Shown here: positions 9,539 to 18,486 of the stretch, piece by piece
Position numbering within the stretch: the first letter of the stretch is position 1
Layout of the letters: every line of letters starts with the position of its first letter
Origin: Halorientalis litorea
GTDB taxonomy: Archaea; Halobacteriota; Halobacteria; Halobacteriales; Haloarculaceae
Direction of reading: 5' to 3'
Assembly: GCF_023028225.1 (NCBI RefSeq)
Contig: NZ_CP095482.1
Coordinates: 2,108,001-2,172,000, forward strand
DNA: 64,000 bases
Notes under the pieces: generated by a model
Seen by the model: only the letters and a program-made list of their open reading frames with translations
Database searches by the model: none
Told to the model about the DNA's origin: nothing
Made by a program: the position numbers and the translations under genes

Positions 9539-10261
9539 ATGCAGTGTCGGCAGTGTGCGTCGTCGCTCGCCAGACCCGGCGACTACTGTCTGGTCTGTCG
9601 GACGGCCAACGCCGACACCGTGGTTCTCGAACTCGAACGGGACCGCGCGACGGTCACGGCGTTGCTGGACGAGGAGGTGGTCGGCGAGCGGACGGTGACG
9701 ACGACGCCGGAGGAGGGCGGCGAGGCGGGCGTCGTCGAACTCCGCAACTTCGCCGGGCTAGTCGCCGACGAGGTGCGGCGCAAACGCCCAGAAGAGGTGT
9801 ACGCGACGGGGAACCGCGAAGTCCTCCGCGCGGTCCGGGCGGCCCTCCACTACGAGTTCTACCGTGTCGAGGACGAGGACCCGGTTCGTGCCGCCGTCGA
9901 GCGCGGCGGGCACGCGGGACTGGAAGTCGTCGAGGCGTCGATGGCCGACATTCTCGGTGGCTCTCACACGACGCTCATCGGCGAGCGGGCGGGGAAACGC
10001 GCCGTCGAGACGGTCGCCGGCCACCCACACGTCAAGAAGGTGATTCCCGGCCCCATCGACGCCAGCGGGTCCGGGTCCCGCGGTGGCGTCCGGGCGAAGG
10101 CGACGCGGGCCGACGCCAACGGGAACGTCCGTCTCCTCATCCGGGACGGGTCGAGCGTGCAGGAGAACCGCGTCGTGACGACGGCGGGGGACCGCGAACT
10201 CGGCGAGCAGGTCCGGGCGGACCTCAACGAGGCACTCGCCGAGGCCGAGTTACAGGAGTGA
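9539..10261 (+). CDS. DUF2103 protein with N-terminal zinc finger
   Basis: This 240-residue protein begins with a Cys4 zinc ribbon (CRQCASS..., C at residues 3 and 6, then CLVCR). The body matches the archaeal DUF2103 family, with the conserved segments ADILGGSHTTLIGERAG and HPHVKKVIPGPI. The function of the family is not established. Its steady position between truD and rpl37ae suggests a role near translation or RNA, but this is inference from context only. Confidence 0.85.
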   Translation: MQCRQCASSLARPGDYCLVCRTANADTVVLELERDRATVTALLDEEVVGERTVTTTPEEGGEAGVVELRNFAGLVADEVRRKRPEEVYATGNREVLRAVRAALHYEFYRVEDEDPVRAAVERGGHAGLEVVEASMADILGGSHTTLIGERAGKRAVETVAGHPHVKKVIPGPIDASGSGSRGGVRAKATRADANGNVRLLIRDGSSVQENRVVTTAGDRELGEQVRADLNEALAEAELQE

Positions 10262-10350
10262 TGTGCGGTCCGGGGGACGTGGCCGGCCCCGTCGCGGGGC
10301 CGTCGCAACTCGCAGGGTTTATCAGCGAGGTCCGGTGATTGTACGGTACT
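10262..10350. other. GC-rich hairpin and promoter ahead of rpl37ae
   Basis: The gap holds GGCCCC-gtcgc-GGGGCC (10285-10301), a strong stem-loop that may end the DUF2103 transcript. The sequence GTTTATCAG (10317-10325), about 27 bases before the rpl37ae ATG, could serve as the TATA element of the downstream ribosomal gene. Confidence 0.45.
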
Positions 10351-10626
10351 ATGGCCAAGGACGCACGTACTGGCAGTGCGGGTCGGTTCGGTGCTCGCTA
10401 CGGGCGCGTCGCCCGCCGTCGAGTCGCAGAGATAGAGGGAGACATGCGCGAAGACCACGAGTGCCCCGACTGCGGGAACGACCGCGTCGAGCGACAGGGC
10501 ACCGGCATCTGGGAGTGTGGCTACTGTGGCTACCGCTTCGCCGGTGGCACGTACAGTCCACAGACCCCCGGCGGCAAGACGGTCCAGCGGTCCATCCGCG
10601 CCGCGTTGGCAGAGGACGAGGAGTAA
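10351..10626 (+). CDS. rpl37ae: 50S ribosomal protein L37Ae
   Basis: This 91-residue zinc-ribbon protein of the large ribosomal subunit has the spaced pairs CPDC and CGYC (residues about 36-39 and 54-57) and the family N-terminus [20 protein letters not shown] start it at the ATG at 10351; four further upstream codons are open but break the usual N-terminus. It is followed one base later by rpoP. Confidence 0.96.
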   Translation: MAKDARTGSAGRFGARYGRVARRRVAEIEGDMREDHECPDCGNDRVERQGTGIWECGYCGYRFAGGTYSPQTPGGKTVQRSIRAALAEDEE

Positions 10627-10627
10627 C

Positions 10628-10762
10628 ATGAGCTACAAGTGCTCCCGGTGCAAGCGGGATGTCGAACTCGACGACTACGGCGGCGTCCGCTGTCCGTACT
10701 GTGGGCACCGCGTCCTCCTGAAAGAGCGGAGCCGTGACGTGAAGGAAGTCCCCGTCGAGTGA
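10628..10762 (+). CDS. rpoP: DNA-directed RNA polymerase subunit P
   Basis: This 44-residue zinc-binding subunit of archaeal RNA polymerase is the counterpart of eukaryotic Rpb12. It has CSRC and CPYC pairs and the conserved [15 protein letters not shown]. It starts one base after rpl37ae ends and its stop overlaps the GTG start of pcc1 (GTGA), so the three genes are translationally coupled. Confidence 0.96.
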   Translation: MSYKCSRCKRDVELDDYGGVRCPYCGHRVLLKERSRDVKEVPVE

Positions 10763-11016
10763 CCGCCGCCACACACGACGCCCTTCTGGAGTTCACCTAC
10801 GACGACGCTGACAGCGCGCGCATCGTCGAGCGAAGCGTCACACAGGAGGTCGGTGAGATTTCCGGGGACCGCACCCGCGCCGCAGTCACCCGCGACGGGA
10901 CGACGGTGACGGTGACCGTCACCGCGAGCGACCTCGTGGCACTCCGGGCGGGCGTCAACACGTGGACGACGCTCGTGGATGTCGCCGAGCGGACTGCCGG
11001 TGCCGTCCCGGCCTGA
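10759..11016 (+). CDS. pcc1: KEOPS complex subunit Pcc1
   Basis: This 85-residue small subunit is the dimerisation platform of the KEOPS complex, which makes the t6A modification of tRNA with Kae1 and Bud32. It shows the family pattern of a beta-rich N-terminus and the C-terminal helix [18 protein letters not shown]. The start is GTG, overlapping the rpoP stop codon by three bases. In related haloarchaea I would expect prefoldin beta to follow directly; here two regulator genes intervene. Confidence 0.9.
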   Translation: MTAATHDALLEFTYDDADSARIVERSVTQEVGEISGDRTRAAVTRDGTTVTVTVTASDLVALRAGVNTWTTLVDVAERTAGAVPA

Positions 11017-11131
11017 AACCTGTCAATAGCTGAACCGTCCGATACGCTTATCCGCCAGATTACCCCAGTTCGGGGTATGGTTTCGGGGGTCGTGCGAACG
11101 CGGAACTCGGACTGCCAGCGGAGGGTCTCGC

Positions 11132-14100
11132 GTGAGTGAGACGGACCAGCGGGACTGGTGGCTCACAGGTGCCGACCGTCCGGCGTCGTCCGAGATAGAG
11201 ACAGTACCGGTGACGGTGTTGGACGCCATCACGGACCCGTTCTACGTGTACGACCGGTACGGGAACCTCGTCGAGTGGAACGACGCGTTCCGGGAGATGT
11301 CGGGCTACAGCGACGCGGAACTCGGCGATTTCGACCCGTTCCAACTGGTCGCACCCGCGGACCGTGACCGGGTTCGGTCGGGACTTGCGCGGGTCGCCGC
11401 CGGGGAGGAAATCACGCTCGATGTCACGTTCGAGGCGAAAGACGGTGAGCGGAAACCACACGAGGTGACGGCGTCGCCGTTCCGGGACGACGACGGGAAC
11501 GTGGTCGGTCTGGTCGGGACCGCCCGGTGTATCGCCGAACGCAAGGAACGCGAAGAGCAACTCAGACAGTACGAGCGAATCATCGAGACGGTCGGTGACG
11601 GTGTCTACCTGCTGAACGCCGACCGGGAGTTCGTCCGCGTCAATCAGGCTCTGGCCGACATGCTCGGCTACACCCCCGACGAACTCGTCGGGACGCACAT
11701 CACAGATGTCCTGACCGAGGCGGCACTCGAAACCGCCGAGCGGTACCGGCGACTCGCCGCCGAGAGCGACCGGCCGGTCGTCACCTTCGAGAACGAACTC
11801 GTGCGGGCGGACGGGGAGACGGTCCCCGTCGAGACGCGCTTCTCCAGACTGCCCGAGAGCGACGAACACGTCACGCTAGGATTGGTTCGGGACATCCGTG
11901 ACCGCCGCGAGCGCGGCCAGTTGCTCGAACAACTCCACGAGGGGACGAGAGAACTCATGACCGCCGAAACGGTGGCCGAGGTGGCGGAGACGACTGCCGA
12001 ACTCGCACAGCGTCACTTCGAGTACGCCACGACGGAGGTCCGCCTTCTGCGCGACGACCGCCTCGAAATGGTCGCCGTCGAAACCGACAGGCCGGAGCTC
12101 CGCGAGCGGAAACCGCCGTACGAGGTCGGTGAGGGATTCGTCGGACGGGCGTACGAACAAGGTGAGCCAACCGTCGTCTCGGACCTCCCGACGGCCGACT
12201 CGCCGCACGACTACGACCCGATGCGGAGCGCGATGGTCCTGCCCGTCGAGGGGTGGGGGACCATCGCCATCGCCGCCGGGGAACGGGATGCGTTCGACGA
12301 CAGGGACCTCGAAATCGGCCAAGTGTTCGCCGCCGACGCACGGTTGGCCTTCGAGTTGGCCGCCCGCGAGCAGGAGGTCCGCGAGCAGAACCGCGAACTC
12401 GAACAGTACGGCACGCTGGTCGAGACGATGAGCGACGGCGTGTACATGACCGACGAGGACCTGCGGCTGACGGCTGTCAACGGTGCGATGGCCGAGATGC
12501 TCGGGGCCGACCGGGATTTTCTCCGTGGGAAACGAATCAGCGATGTGACCGACGCGGAGACTGCCGCCGAGATAGAGCGGCTGTATCAACGGCTCCGTGC
12601 GTCGGACGCGGATGTCGTTTCTCACGAGACCGTTGCGACGGGTACCGAGGGTGAAACTGCCCCCGTGGAGATTCGCTTCTCGCTGCTTCCCGGTGACGGG
12701 CCACCGGGGCTGGTCGGTGTCGTCCGGGACGTGACGGAGCGCGTGGAACACGAGCAGGAAATCCGCGAGACAAAGGAGCGTCTCCAGATGGCACTGGAGA
12801 GCGCGGACCTCGGCGTCTGGGACTGGCACCTCGACGCCGACGAGGTGACGTTCGACGACCGGTGGGCCGAGATGCTGGGGTACTCGCTCGAACAACTCGA
12901 AGAATCGTACGAAACGTGGGCCGAACACGCCCATCCCGACGACATCTCGGTGGCCGAAAGCGAACTCGCCCGCCACTTGGCCGGTGAGTCCGACTACTAC
13001 CGGGCCGAGTACCGGATGCAGACGAAAGACGGGGAGTGGCGGTGGATACGTGACCTTGGCCGTGTGGTCGAACGGGACGAGAACGGCCACGCGGTGCGGG
13101 CCGTCGGCGTCCACTGGGACGTGACCGAGCGTGTGGAGCGCGAACGGGAGTTGCGGGAGACCAAAGACCGCCTCGAACTGGCTTTCGAGGGGGCCGAACT
13201 CGGTCTGTGGGACTGGCACATTCCGTCCGAGGAAATCACCATCAACGACCGATGGGCCGAGATGCACGGCTACGCTCCCGAGGACATCGCCGACCCGTAC
13301 GAGACGTGGACCGACCACGTCCACCCCGAGGACCTCCCGGCCGCCAAAGCGGCGGTGCGACAGAACATCATCGGGGAATCGGAGTACTACCAGATGGAGT
13401 ACCGGATGGTGACGAACGACGGGGAGAAACGCTGGATGCGCGACCACGGCCGCGTAGTCGAACGGGACGAGGACGGCCACGCGGTGCGCGCAATCGGCGT
13501 CCACTGGGACGTGACCGAGCGCAAGGAACGCGAGGAGCGGGTTCGCCGCCAGCGCGACGAACTGGAGACGCTGGACCGCATCAACGAACTCGTCCAGGAG
13601 ACCATCGGCGCGCTGGCCTCGGCCGTCTCGCGCGAGCAGATAGAGGAGACGGTGTGTACCCGACTCGGCAGTTCCTCGCTGTACAAGATGGTGGCCATCG
13701 GTGGCCGAAGTCCCGGCAGCGACACCGTGAACCCGCGTGCGACGGCCGGCGAGGGCACGTCGTACTTCGACGACGTGTCGGTACCGACAGACACGGACAG
13801 TCTCGGTTCCGGGCCGGCGGCACGCGCCATCGAGACGGGCGAGGTGACGGTAATACACGATATCGAATCGGACCCGCTTTTCGAAGCGTTCCGTGAGGCG
13901 GCACTCGCCCGGGACTTCCGGTCTGTCGCGGTGGTACCGCTGACTCACGGCACGGTGGTCCACGGCGTACTCGCCGTCTACGCGGACCGGATGGACGCGT
14001 TCAGCGAGCGCGAGATACAGGCGTTCGCAGTCCTCGGGGAGATGGTCGGGTTCGCAATCAGTGCCACGCAGGACCGCCGACTCATCGAAGCCGATACCGC

Positions 14101-14737
14101 TCTGGAACTCGCCTTCCGTGTGACCGACGACACCTCGCTCCTCGCCCGTCTCTCGAACCACGTCGGCGCGCCGTGTGACCTGCTCGGGTCCGCGAAGGCC
14201 ACGGAAGGCGAGACACTCCACTACGTCGCGGTGCCCGCGGCGGCCGCGGACGCAGTCACGGACGCCGTTCCCGACGCCGAGGTTCGTCGCGTTCGGACGG
14301 ACGACGCGGAAGCAGTCTTCGAGATACGCCACGCAGAGTCGCTCTCGTCGCTGTTGCGTGCGGCCGGCGTCAGGCCGGTCGAAGGCACGGCCGAACACAG
14401 CACGGTCGACATCGTCGCGGAGGCACCGCAGGACGTGGATGTCCGGGCTGTCATCGACCGCCTCGAATCCACCTACGACACCGTCTCGCTGCTCTCGAAA
14501 CAGGAGGGCGACCACAGACAGCAACCGCGCAAGGCGGCGTGCGAGGATGTCCTCGACCAACTCACCGACCGACAGCACGCGGCACTCGCCGCCGCCTACT
14601 TCGGCGGGTACTACGACTGGCCGCGGGACAGCACTGCCGAGGAAATCGCCGACTCGCTGGGTGTCACCCCGCCGACGTTCCACCAGCACCTCCGCTGTGC
14701 CCAGGAGAAGGCGGTCCGGACTCTTCTCGGCGACTGA
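11132..14737 (+). CDS. Multi-PAS/GAF sensor with C-terminal HTH-10 (Bat-like regulator)
   Basis: This 1,201-residue soluble sensor-regulator has PAS domains at about residues 25-135, 146-257, 426-541, 550-669 and 680-803. GAF domains lie at about 275-412 and 810-986. A bacterioopsin-activator-type domain (about 990-1123) and the HTH-10 DNA-binding domain (about 1143-1199, LTDRQHAALAAAYFGGYYDWPR) follow. PAS4 and PAS5 are near copies, a recent internal duplication. There is no histidine kinase module and no membrane helix, so it probably senses a cytoplasmic signal (light, oxygen or redox) and binds DNA directly. GTG 11132 is the chosen start; a 20-codon ATG ORF (11077-11139) overlaps it. Confidence 0.88.
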   Translation: MSETDQRDWWLTGADRPASSEIETVPVTVLDAITDPFYVYDRYGNLVEWNDAFREMSGYSDAELGDFDPFQLVAPADRDRVRSGLARVAAGEEITLDVTFEAKDGERKPHEVTASPFRDDDGNVVGLVGTARCIAERKEREEQLRQYERIIETVGDGVYLLNADREFVRVNQALADMLGYTPDELVGTHITDVLTEAALETAERYRRLAAESDRPVVTFENELVRADGETVPVETRFSRLPESDEHVTLGLVRDIRDRRERGQLLEQLHEGTRELMTAETVAEVAETTAELAQRHFEYATTEVRLLRDDRLEMVAVETDRPELRERKPPYEVGEGFVGRAYEQGEPTVVSDLPTADSPHDYDPMRSAMVLPVEGWGTIAIAAGERDAFDDRDLEIGQVFAADARLAFELAAREQEVREQNRELEQYGTLVETMSDGVYMTDEDLRLTAVNGAMAEMLGADRDFLRGKRISDVTDAETAAEIERLYQRLRASDADVVSHETVATGTEGETAPVEIRFSLLPGDGPPGLVGVVRDVTERVEHEQEIRETKERLQMALESADLGVWDWHLDADEVTFDDRWAEMLGYSLEQLEESYETWAEHAHPDDISVAESELARHLAGESDYYRAEYRMQTKDGEWRWIRDLGRVVERDENGHAVRAVGVHWDVTERVERERELRETKDRLELAFEGAELGLWDWHIPSEEITINDRWAEMHGYAPEDIADPYETWTDHVHPEDLPAAKAAVRQNIIGESEYYQMEYRMVTNDGEKRWMRDHGRVVERDEDGHAVRAIGVHWDVTERKEREERVRRQRDELETLDRINELVQETIGALASAVSREQIEETVCTRLGSSSLYKMVAIGGRSPGSDTVNPRATAGEGTSYFDDVSVPTDTDSLGSGPAARAIETGEVTVIHDIESDPLFEAFREAALARDFRSVAVVPLTHGTVVHGVLAVYADRMDAFSEREIQAFAVLGEMVGFAISATQDRRLIEADTALELAFRVTDDTSLLARLSNHVGAPCDLLGSAKATEGETLHYVAVPAAAADAVTDAVPDAEVRRVRTDDAEAVFEIRHAESLSSLLRAAGVRPVEGTAEHSTVDIVAEAPQDVDVRAVIDRLESTYDTVSLLSKQEGDHRQQPRKAACEDVLDQLTDRQHAALAAAYFGGYYDWPRDSTAEEIADSLGVTPPTFHQHLRCAQEKAVRTLLGD

Positions 14738-14748
14738 CTCGCCCCGTC

Positions 14749-14762
14749 CCTAAGTGATTAGG
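14749..14762. promoter_or_regulatory. Inverted repeat ahead of the DUF7344 gene
   Basis: CCTAA-gtga-TTAGG is a perfect 5+5 inverted repeat, 11 bases after the stop of the large PAS gene and 46 before the next ATG. It could be an operator for the downstream winged-helix gene or part of a terminator. Confidence 0.35.
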
Positions 14763-14807
14763 TACACCCCTCTTTGTGCTACACGAGAGAGTACCCACAG
14801 AGTCAGA

Positions 14808-15206
14808 ATGAGCGACGACAACTGCTCTGAGGGTCGCGAGGGGGGGACTGTAGTCGGCGGACCACTGGACAGCGAGCGGGCACCGGTGACGCCCACGATG
14901 GACGTTGTCTTCGACGTCCTCGCGGACGACGACCGCCGTCGGGTCTGTCTCTACCTCACGCGTGAGGACCCCGAGGCTATCACGGTCGAGGAAATCGTGG
15001 CGGCGGTTGCCGAGGACTGTCCGGACGCCGAACAGGAGCGACTGGCTATCGACCTGCACCACCGGCACCTCCCGAAACTCTCGGCGGCCGGTATCATCGA
15101 CTACGACCCGCGGAGCAACACCGCGCGGTACTGGGGGCAACCGACGGTCGAGAAGTGGGCGCGCCACGTCCGTGAGCAGAACAAGTACGTCAGCGACGAA
15201 CCGTAA
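14808..15206 (+). CDS. DUF7344-type winged-helix protein
   Basis: This 132-residue protein resembles the haloarchaeal DUF7344 winged-helix family: FDVLADDDRRRVCLYL, then a helix-turn-helix and the LPKLSAAGIIDYDPRSNTARY beta-wing, ArsR-like in layout. These are presumed transcription regulators with unknown targets. I take the ATG at 14808; the open frame upstream to 14754 has no conserved residues. It follows the large PAS/HTH-10 gene in the same direction, and the two together separate pcc1 from prefoldin beta, suggesting a joint sensory insertion. Confidence 0.8.
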   Translation: MSDDNCSEGREGGTVVGGPLDSERAPVTPTMDVVFDVLADDDRRRVCLYLTREDPEAITVEEIVAAVAEDCPDAEQERLAIDLHHRHLPKLSAAGIIDYDPRSNTARYWGQPTVEKWARHVREQNKYVSDEP

Positions 15207-15310
15207 CACCGGGACGGAGGCCGACCGTCCGCCACGCTCCTGTTCTGCCCTCCATCGCTGCGCGCCGTGACATGCGGGGGTTTTTCACTCCGGGCGTCCG
15301 ATGACCGGGT

Positions 15311-15700
15311 ATGCAGGGTAATCTGCCGCCGGAAGCACAAGAGAAGATCGAAGAACTGCAGGACCTTCAGGAGACAGCCCAACAGGTCGCGGCCCAGAAA
15401 CAGCAGGCTGAGACTCAACTGAACGAGTCCGAGACGGCACTCGACGAACTCGACGACGTCGACGAGGACACGACGATGTACCGCGAGGTCGGCGAACTCC
15501 TCGTGAAGACCGACTACGACGAGGCTCGCGAGGACCTCGAAGAGAAGGTCGAGAGCCTCGACGTCCGCGTCGACACCCTCCAAAAGCAGGAAGAACGCGT
15601 CCAAGAGCAGTTCGAGAGCCTGCAGGAAGAACTCCAGCAGATGCTCGGTGGCGGCGGTGGCGGCGGCGGCCCGATGGGTCCCGGTGCCGGCGGCGCGTAA
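15311..15700 (+). CDS. pfdB: Prefoldin subunit beta
   Basis: This 129-residue chaperone subunit is two long coiled coils (about residues 5-45 and 72-112) joined by the small beta hairpin region ([22 protein letters not shown]). It ends in a Gly-rich tail. With prefoldin alpha it forms the hexameric jellyfish that hands unfolded proteins to the thermosome, one subunit of which is encoded at 33875. It is followed one base later by the DUF3194 gene. Confidence 0.95.
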   Translation: MQGNLPPEAQEKIEELQDLQETAQQVAAQKQQAETQLNESETALDELDDVDEDTTMYREVGELLVKTDYDEAREDLEEKVESLDVRVDTLQKQEERVQEQFESLQEELQQMLGGGGGGGGPMGPGAGGA

Positions 15701-15701
15701 G

Positions 15702-15938
15702 ATGAGCGACCCGAGCGACGAGGAAGTCGTACAGACCGCCGCGCAGGCGGCCGAGGGCGTCGTCTTTTCCCGGTACAAGCAGAGCGATGTCGACGACCTC
15801 GACGTGACGGTGACGTTCGAGGACGACATCCTCGAAGTCGACGTGTACCTGAACGCGCCCGCCGACACGCGCGACCCAGAACGGGTCGCCGACGACGCCG
15901 CGCTGGCCGCACAGAGTGCCGTCGACGACCTCTTTTAG
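15702..15938 (+). CDS. DUF3194 protein
   Basis: This 78-residue acidic protein belongs to DUF3194, a small archaeal family regularly found just behind prefoldin beta. No function is established. The pattern is an N-terminal helix followed by an alternating beta segment (LDVTVTFEDDILEVDVYLNAP) and a C-terminal helix. Its TAG stop overlaps the TAA stop of the convergent DUF2070 gene (15935-15938). Confidence 0.85.
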   Translation: MSDPSDEEVVQTAAQAAEGVVFSRYKQSDVDDLDVTVTFEDDILEVDVYLNAPADTRDPERVADDAALAAQSAVDDLF

Positions 15939-17791
15939 GTCAAGAAGAAGGCGAGCGCGGAGACGGCGAACACGCCGAGAATGAACACGGCCGCGAGCGC
16001 GCCCCCCATCGATATCATCGCGTTGGCGTGGGAGGCGAGCGTCTCCGTGCGGTCGTTGCCGAAGACGGTGACCTCGGCGCGTTCACTCGCCATTCCGGCC
16101 TCGACGGGTTCGAGGTCCGAGACGGCCCTGTCCGTGAGGTCCGCGACTAGGGCGACGAGTTCGTCGTCCGGGATGGCCGCGCCGACCTGATTGTCCGCCT
16201 CGACGGTGTTGACGATGTGCGTGTCGGTGGTCATCACCTCTACCTCGTCGACGCCGTCGAGGTTGGCGACGATTTTCTCCCGGAGTCCCGGTTCCATGTT
16301 GTTGCCGTCGACGAGGACGTAGGCGGTGCGCTGGTCGGCGACTTCGAGTACCGCGACGCGAACGCCGAGCGGGCCGATGCCCTCCGTCGGTTCCCACGGT
16401 GTCTCGTCCCACGCGACTCCGAGGTGCGGGCGGCCCCGCTTCGCCCCGGCCAGTCGCTCACCGACCGATTTGGCCCCCTGTATCATGTCGAACGAGCGTT
16501 TGCTCCCGGGGACGACGTGGCCGAGGTCCTCGCCGTCGAGACCGTTGTTGCAGTTGTGGGCGTCGACGAGCATCACGTCGTCTAACCCCGCCGAACGCGC
16601 CTCTGCGGCAGCCGAGAGGCCGACTGCGTACTCCACGTCGTCGGCGAAACTCGGGGAGTACGTCGCTACGGTGAGCGCGTCGTCGCCGAAGGACTGGCCG
16701 ACGAGTTTCGCCTCGCCCTCGGTGACGCGCTGGCTGACCGTCGCCTCGTCGCTGAACTCGATATCGGCGAAGGCGTCGGCCGCGGTGTCGAGAATCGTAT
16801 CGACCTCTCGACGGGTGACGAGGTTGAAGTCGTGTCCGGCGGTGGCGTGGGGTGGGAACGCCAGTCCGTCGGCCTGCTCTGCGACGCGCTTGGGGAGATT
16901 CCCGCCGCCGATTTCACCCATCGGACCGGGGTGTATCATCGGCAGGACGAACCGCGCCTTCTCGCTCCCGTCCGGGCGGCGGAAGGCGAGTACCGTCACG
17001 GGGACCACCGCCTCCTCGCCGATTTCCTCGAAGAATTCCTCTAACTCGTGTGTCCCCTCCGCGATGTGGCCGATGAACCCCCTGACGAAATCGAGAACGG
17101 AGACGCCGAGGCTTCGCCGCCACGGGTAGTCGATGGTCCGCAGGAACAGCCCCACGGCACCGGCGTAGAGAACGCACATGAACGCGAGGACGAGGAAGTC
17201 CTCCGGCGTCACGAGCAGGAACTCGTCCGGGGCAACCTCGGGCCGGGAGAGGTACGACCGGGTGAGCGGGCCGCCGACTTCGAAGTACCGCATCGTCCCG
17301 CTGTAGACGAACAGGAGGGCGGCCGCGGCGACGGTCTGGATGCTCGCGGGGATAGCGGCGACCAGTAGTGTGTGCCGGGAGACGGCCATCAGGACGAGCA
17401 ACCGGAGCGCGAAGATGGACGCGAGCGAGACCATGAGCGCGTCGAAGACGAACTGCTGGCCGAGCGTCGTGAACACCGCGATGCCACCGGCGACGACGAG
17501 GAAGGCGACGGTGACGAGTTCACAGGTCAGGGCCAACAGCGACGCGCGGTTCGCGGTCAACTGTCCGCCCAGTCGCGCGTCGATGTACGGCGTCACGCCG
17601 ACGGCCGCAATCGTGGGGAGACCGACGTAGAAGACGCCCCGCCACGCGTCTTCGAGGACGAACCGCGAGTCGAAGGCGGCGACGCCGGTCACCGCCGCGA
17701 TGAGGAGGGCGAACGCCAGACTCGAGTACCACCGCGGGGCGCGGAAGACGAACCGCGAGAGACTGGCGAGGTCACTCTGTGTGGCGGTCAT
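15935..17791 (-). CDS. DUF2070 integral membrane protein
   Basis: This 618-residue member of the archaeal DUF2070 family has about six to seven membrane helices in the first 225 residues. A large soluble domain follows (about 235-580) with conserved stretches MIHPGPMGEIGGGNLPKRV, HATAGHDFNLV and VDAHNCNNG. One C-terminal helix (about 590-616) ends the protein. The His/Asp-rich conserved motifs look like a metal- or phosphate-handling active site, but no activity is known to me. It is monocistronic by spacing. Confidence 0.87.
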   Translation of the reverse strand: MTATQSDLASLSRFVFRAPRWYSSLAFALLIAAVTGVAAFDSRFVLEDAWRGVFYVGLPTIAAVGVTPYIDARLGGQLTANRASLLALTCELVTVAFLVVAGGIAVFTTLGQQFVFDALMVSLASIFALRLLVLMAVSRHTLLVAAIPASIQTVAAAALLFVYSGTMRYFEVGGPLTRSYLSRPEVAPDEFLLVTPEDFLVLAFMCVLYAGAVGLFLRTIDYPWRRSLGVSVLDFVRGFIGHIAEGTHELEEFFEEIGEEAVVPVTVLAFRRPDGSEKARFVLPMIHPGPMGEIGGGNLPKRVAEQADGLAFPPHATAGHDFNLVTRREVDTILDTAADAFADIEFSDEATVSQRVTEGEAKLVGQSFGDDALTVATYSPSFADDVEYAVGLSAAAEARSAGLDDVMLVDAHNCNNGLDGEDLGHVVPGSKRSFDMIQGAKSVGERLAGAKRGRPHLGVAWDETPWEPTEGIGPLGVRVAVLEVADQRTAYVLVDGNNMEPGLREKIVANLDGVDEVEVMTTDTHIVNTVEADNQVGAAIPDDELVALVADLTDRAVSDLEPVEAGMASERAEVTVFGNDRTETLASHANAMISMGGALAAVFILGVFAVSALAFFLT

Positions 17792-17881
17792 TACGCGTCA
17801 CCAGTGCCCTCACCGGCATAATTCTTGATACATCTGTGACGTTCTCCTGCCACCCGACGCGGCAACGTCACGACTGGGACC

Positions 17882-18430
17882 TCACTCACACCGCGCCAAG
17901 AAGTTCCGGAACACTGCCTCGCCTTCCTCGGTGTGGGAGACTTCCGGGTGCCACTGGACGCCGTAGATGTCTCGCTCGGCGTCGCTCATCGCCTCGACGC
18001 CGCACACGTCGCTCCGGCCGGTGCGGATGAACCCCGGCGGCACCTCCTTGACTTCGTCAGCGTGACTCGCCCACACCCGCGTCTCGGGTGCCAGCGACCC
18101 GACGAGCGGGTCGGTGTCGTCCGTTATCTCGACAGTCACGTCCGCGTAGCCGCCGTAGTCGCCGGGGCCGACGGTACCGCCGAGTTCCTGTGCGACGAGT
18201 TGCATCCCGAGACAGATGCCCAGCACGGGCACGTCCAACTCGAGGTAGTCCGGACACCGACCGATGTCGTCGATGTCGGGGCCGCCCGAGAGTACGAGGC
18301 CGTCGGCCTCGATGTCTGCCGGCGGCGTCTCGTTGTCGACGAGTTCCACGTCGACGCCGATGTCCCGGAGTGCCCGCTGTTCGAGGTGGGTGAACTGACC
18401 GTGGTTGTCCACCACGTCGATACGCGTCAT
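17882..18430 (-). CDS. guaAA: GMP synthase glutamine amidotransferase subunit (GuaA subunit A)
   Basis: This 182-residue class I amidotransferase supplies ammonia to the separate archaeal GMP synthase ATPase subunit. It has the catalytic triad Cys73 (GICLGMQ), His161 and Glu163 (QWHPEV), plus the LSGGPDI oxyanion strand. The partner subunit is not in the window. A TATA-like TATACGC (18451-18457 region) lies about 24 bases upstream of the ATG on the minus strand. Confidence 0.94.
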   Translation of the reverse strand: MTRIDVVDNHGQFTHLEQRALRDIGVDVELVDNETPPADIEADGLVLSGGPDIDDIGRCPDYLELDVPVLGICLGMQLVAQELGGTVGPGDYGGYADVTVEITDDTDPLVGSLAPETRVWASHADEVKEVPPGFIRTGRSDVCGVEAMSDAERDIYGVQWHPEVSHTEEGEAVFRNFLARCE

Positions 18431-18486
18431 GTGAACCGAGAGGCCGGGCGGGCGTATAAGCGGCCCGGAACCCGACCGACCGCCGC

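Noticed and set aside
10285-10301. Hairpin GGCCCC-gtcgc-GGGGCC as a member of the palindrome family
   Set aside because: It is a single stem without the flanking words of E1 or the array and looks like an ordinary terminator.
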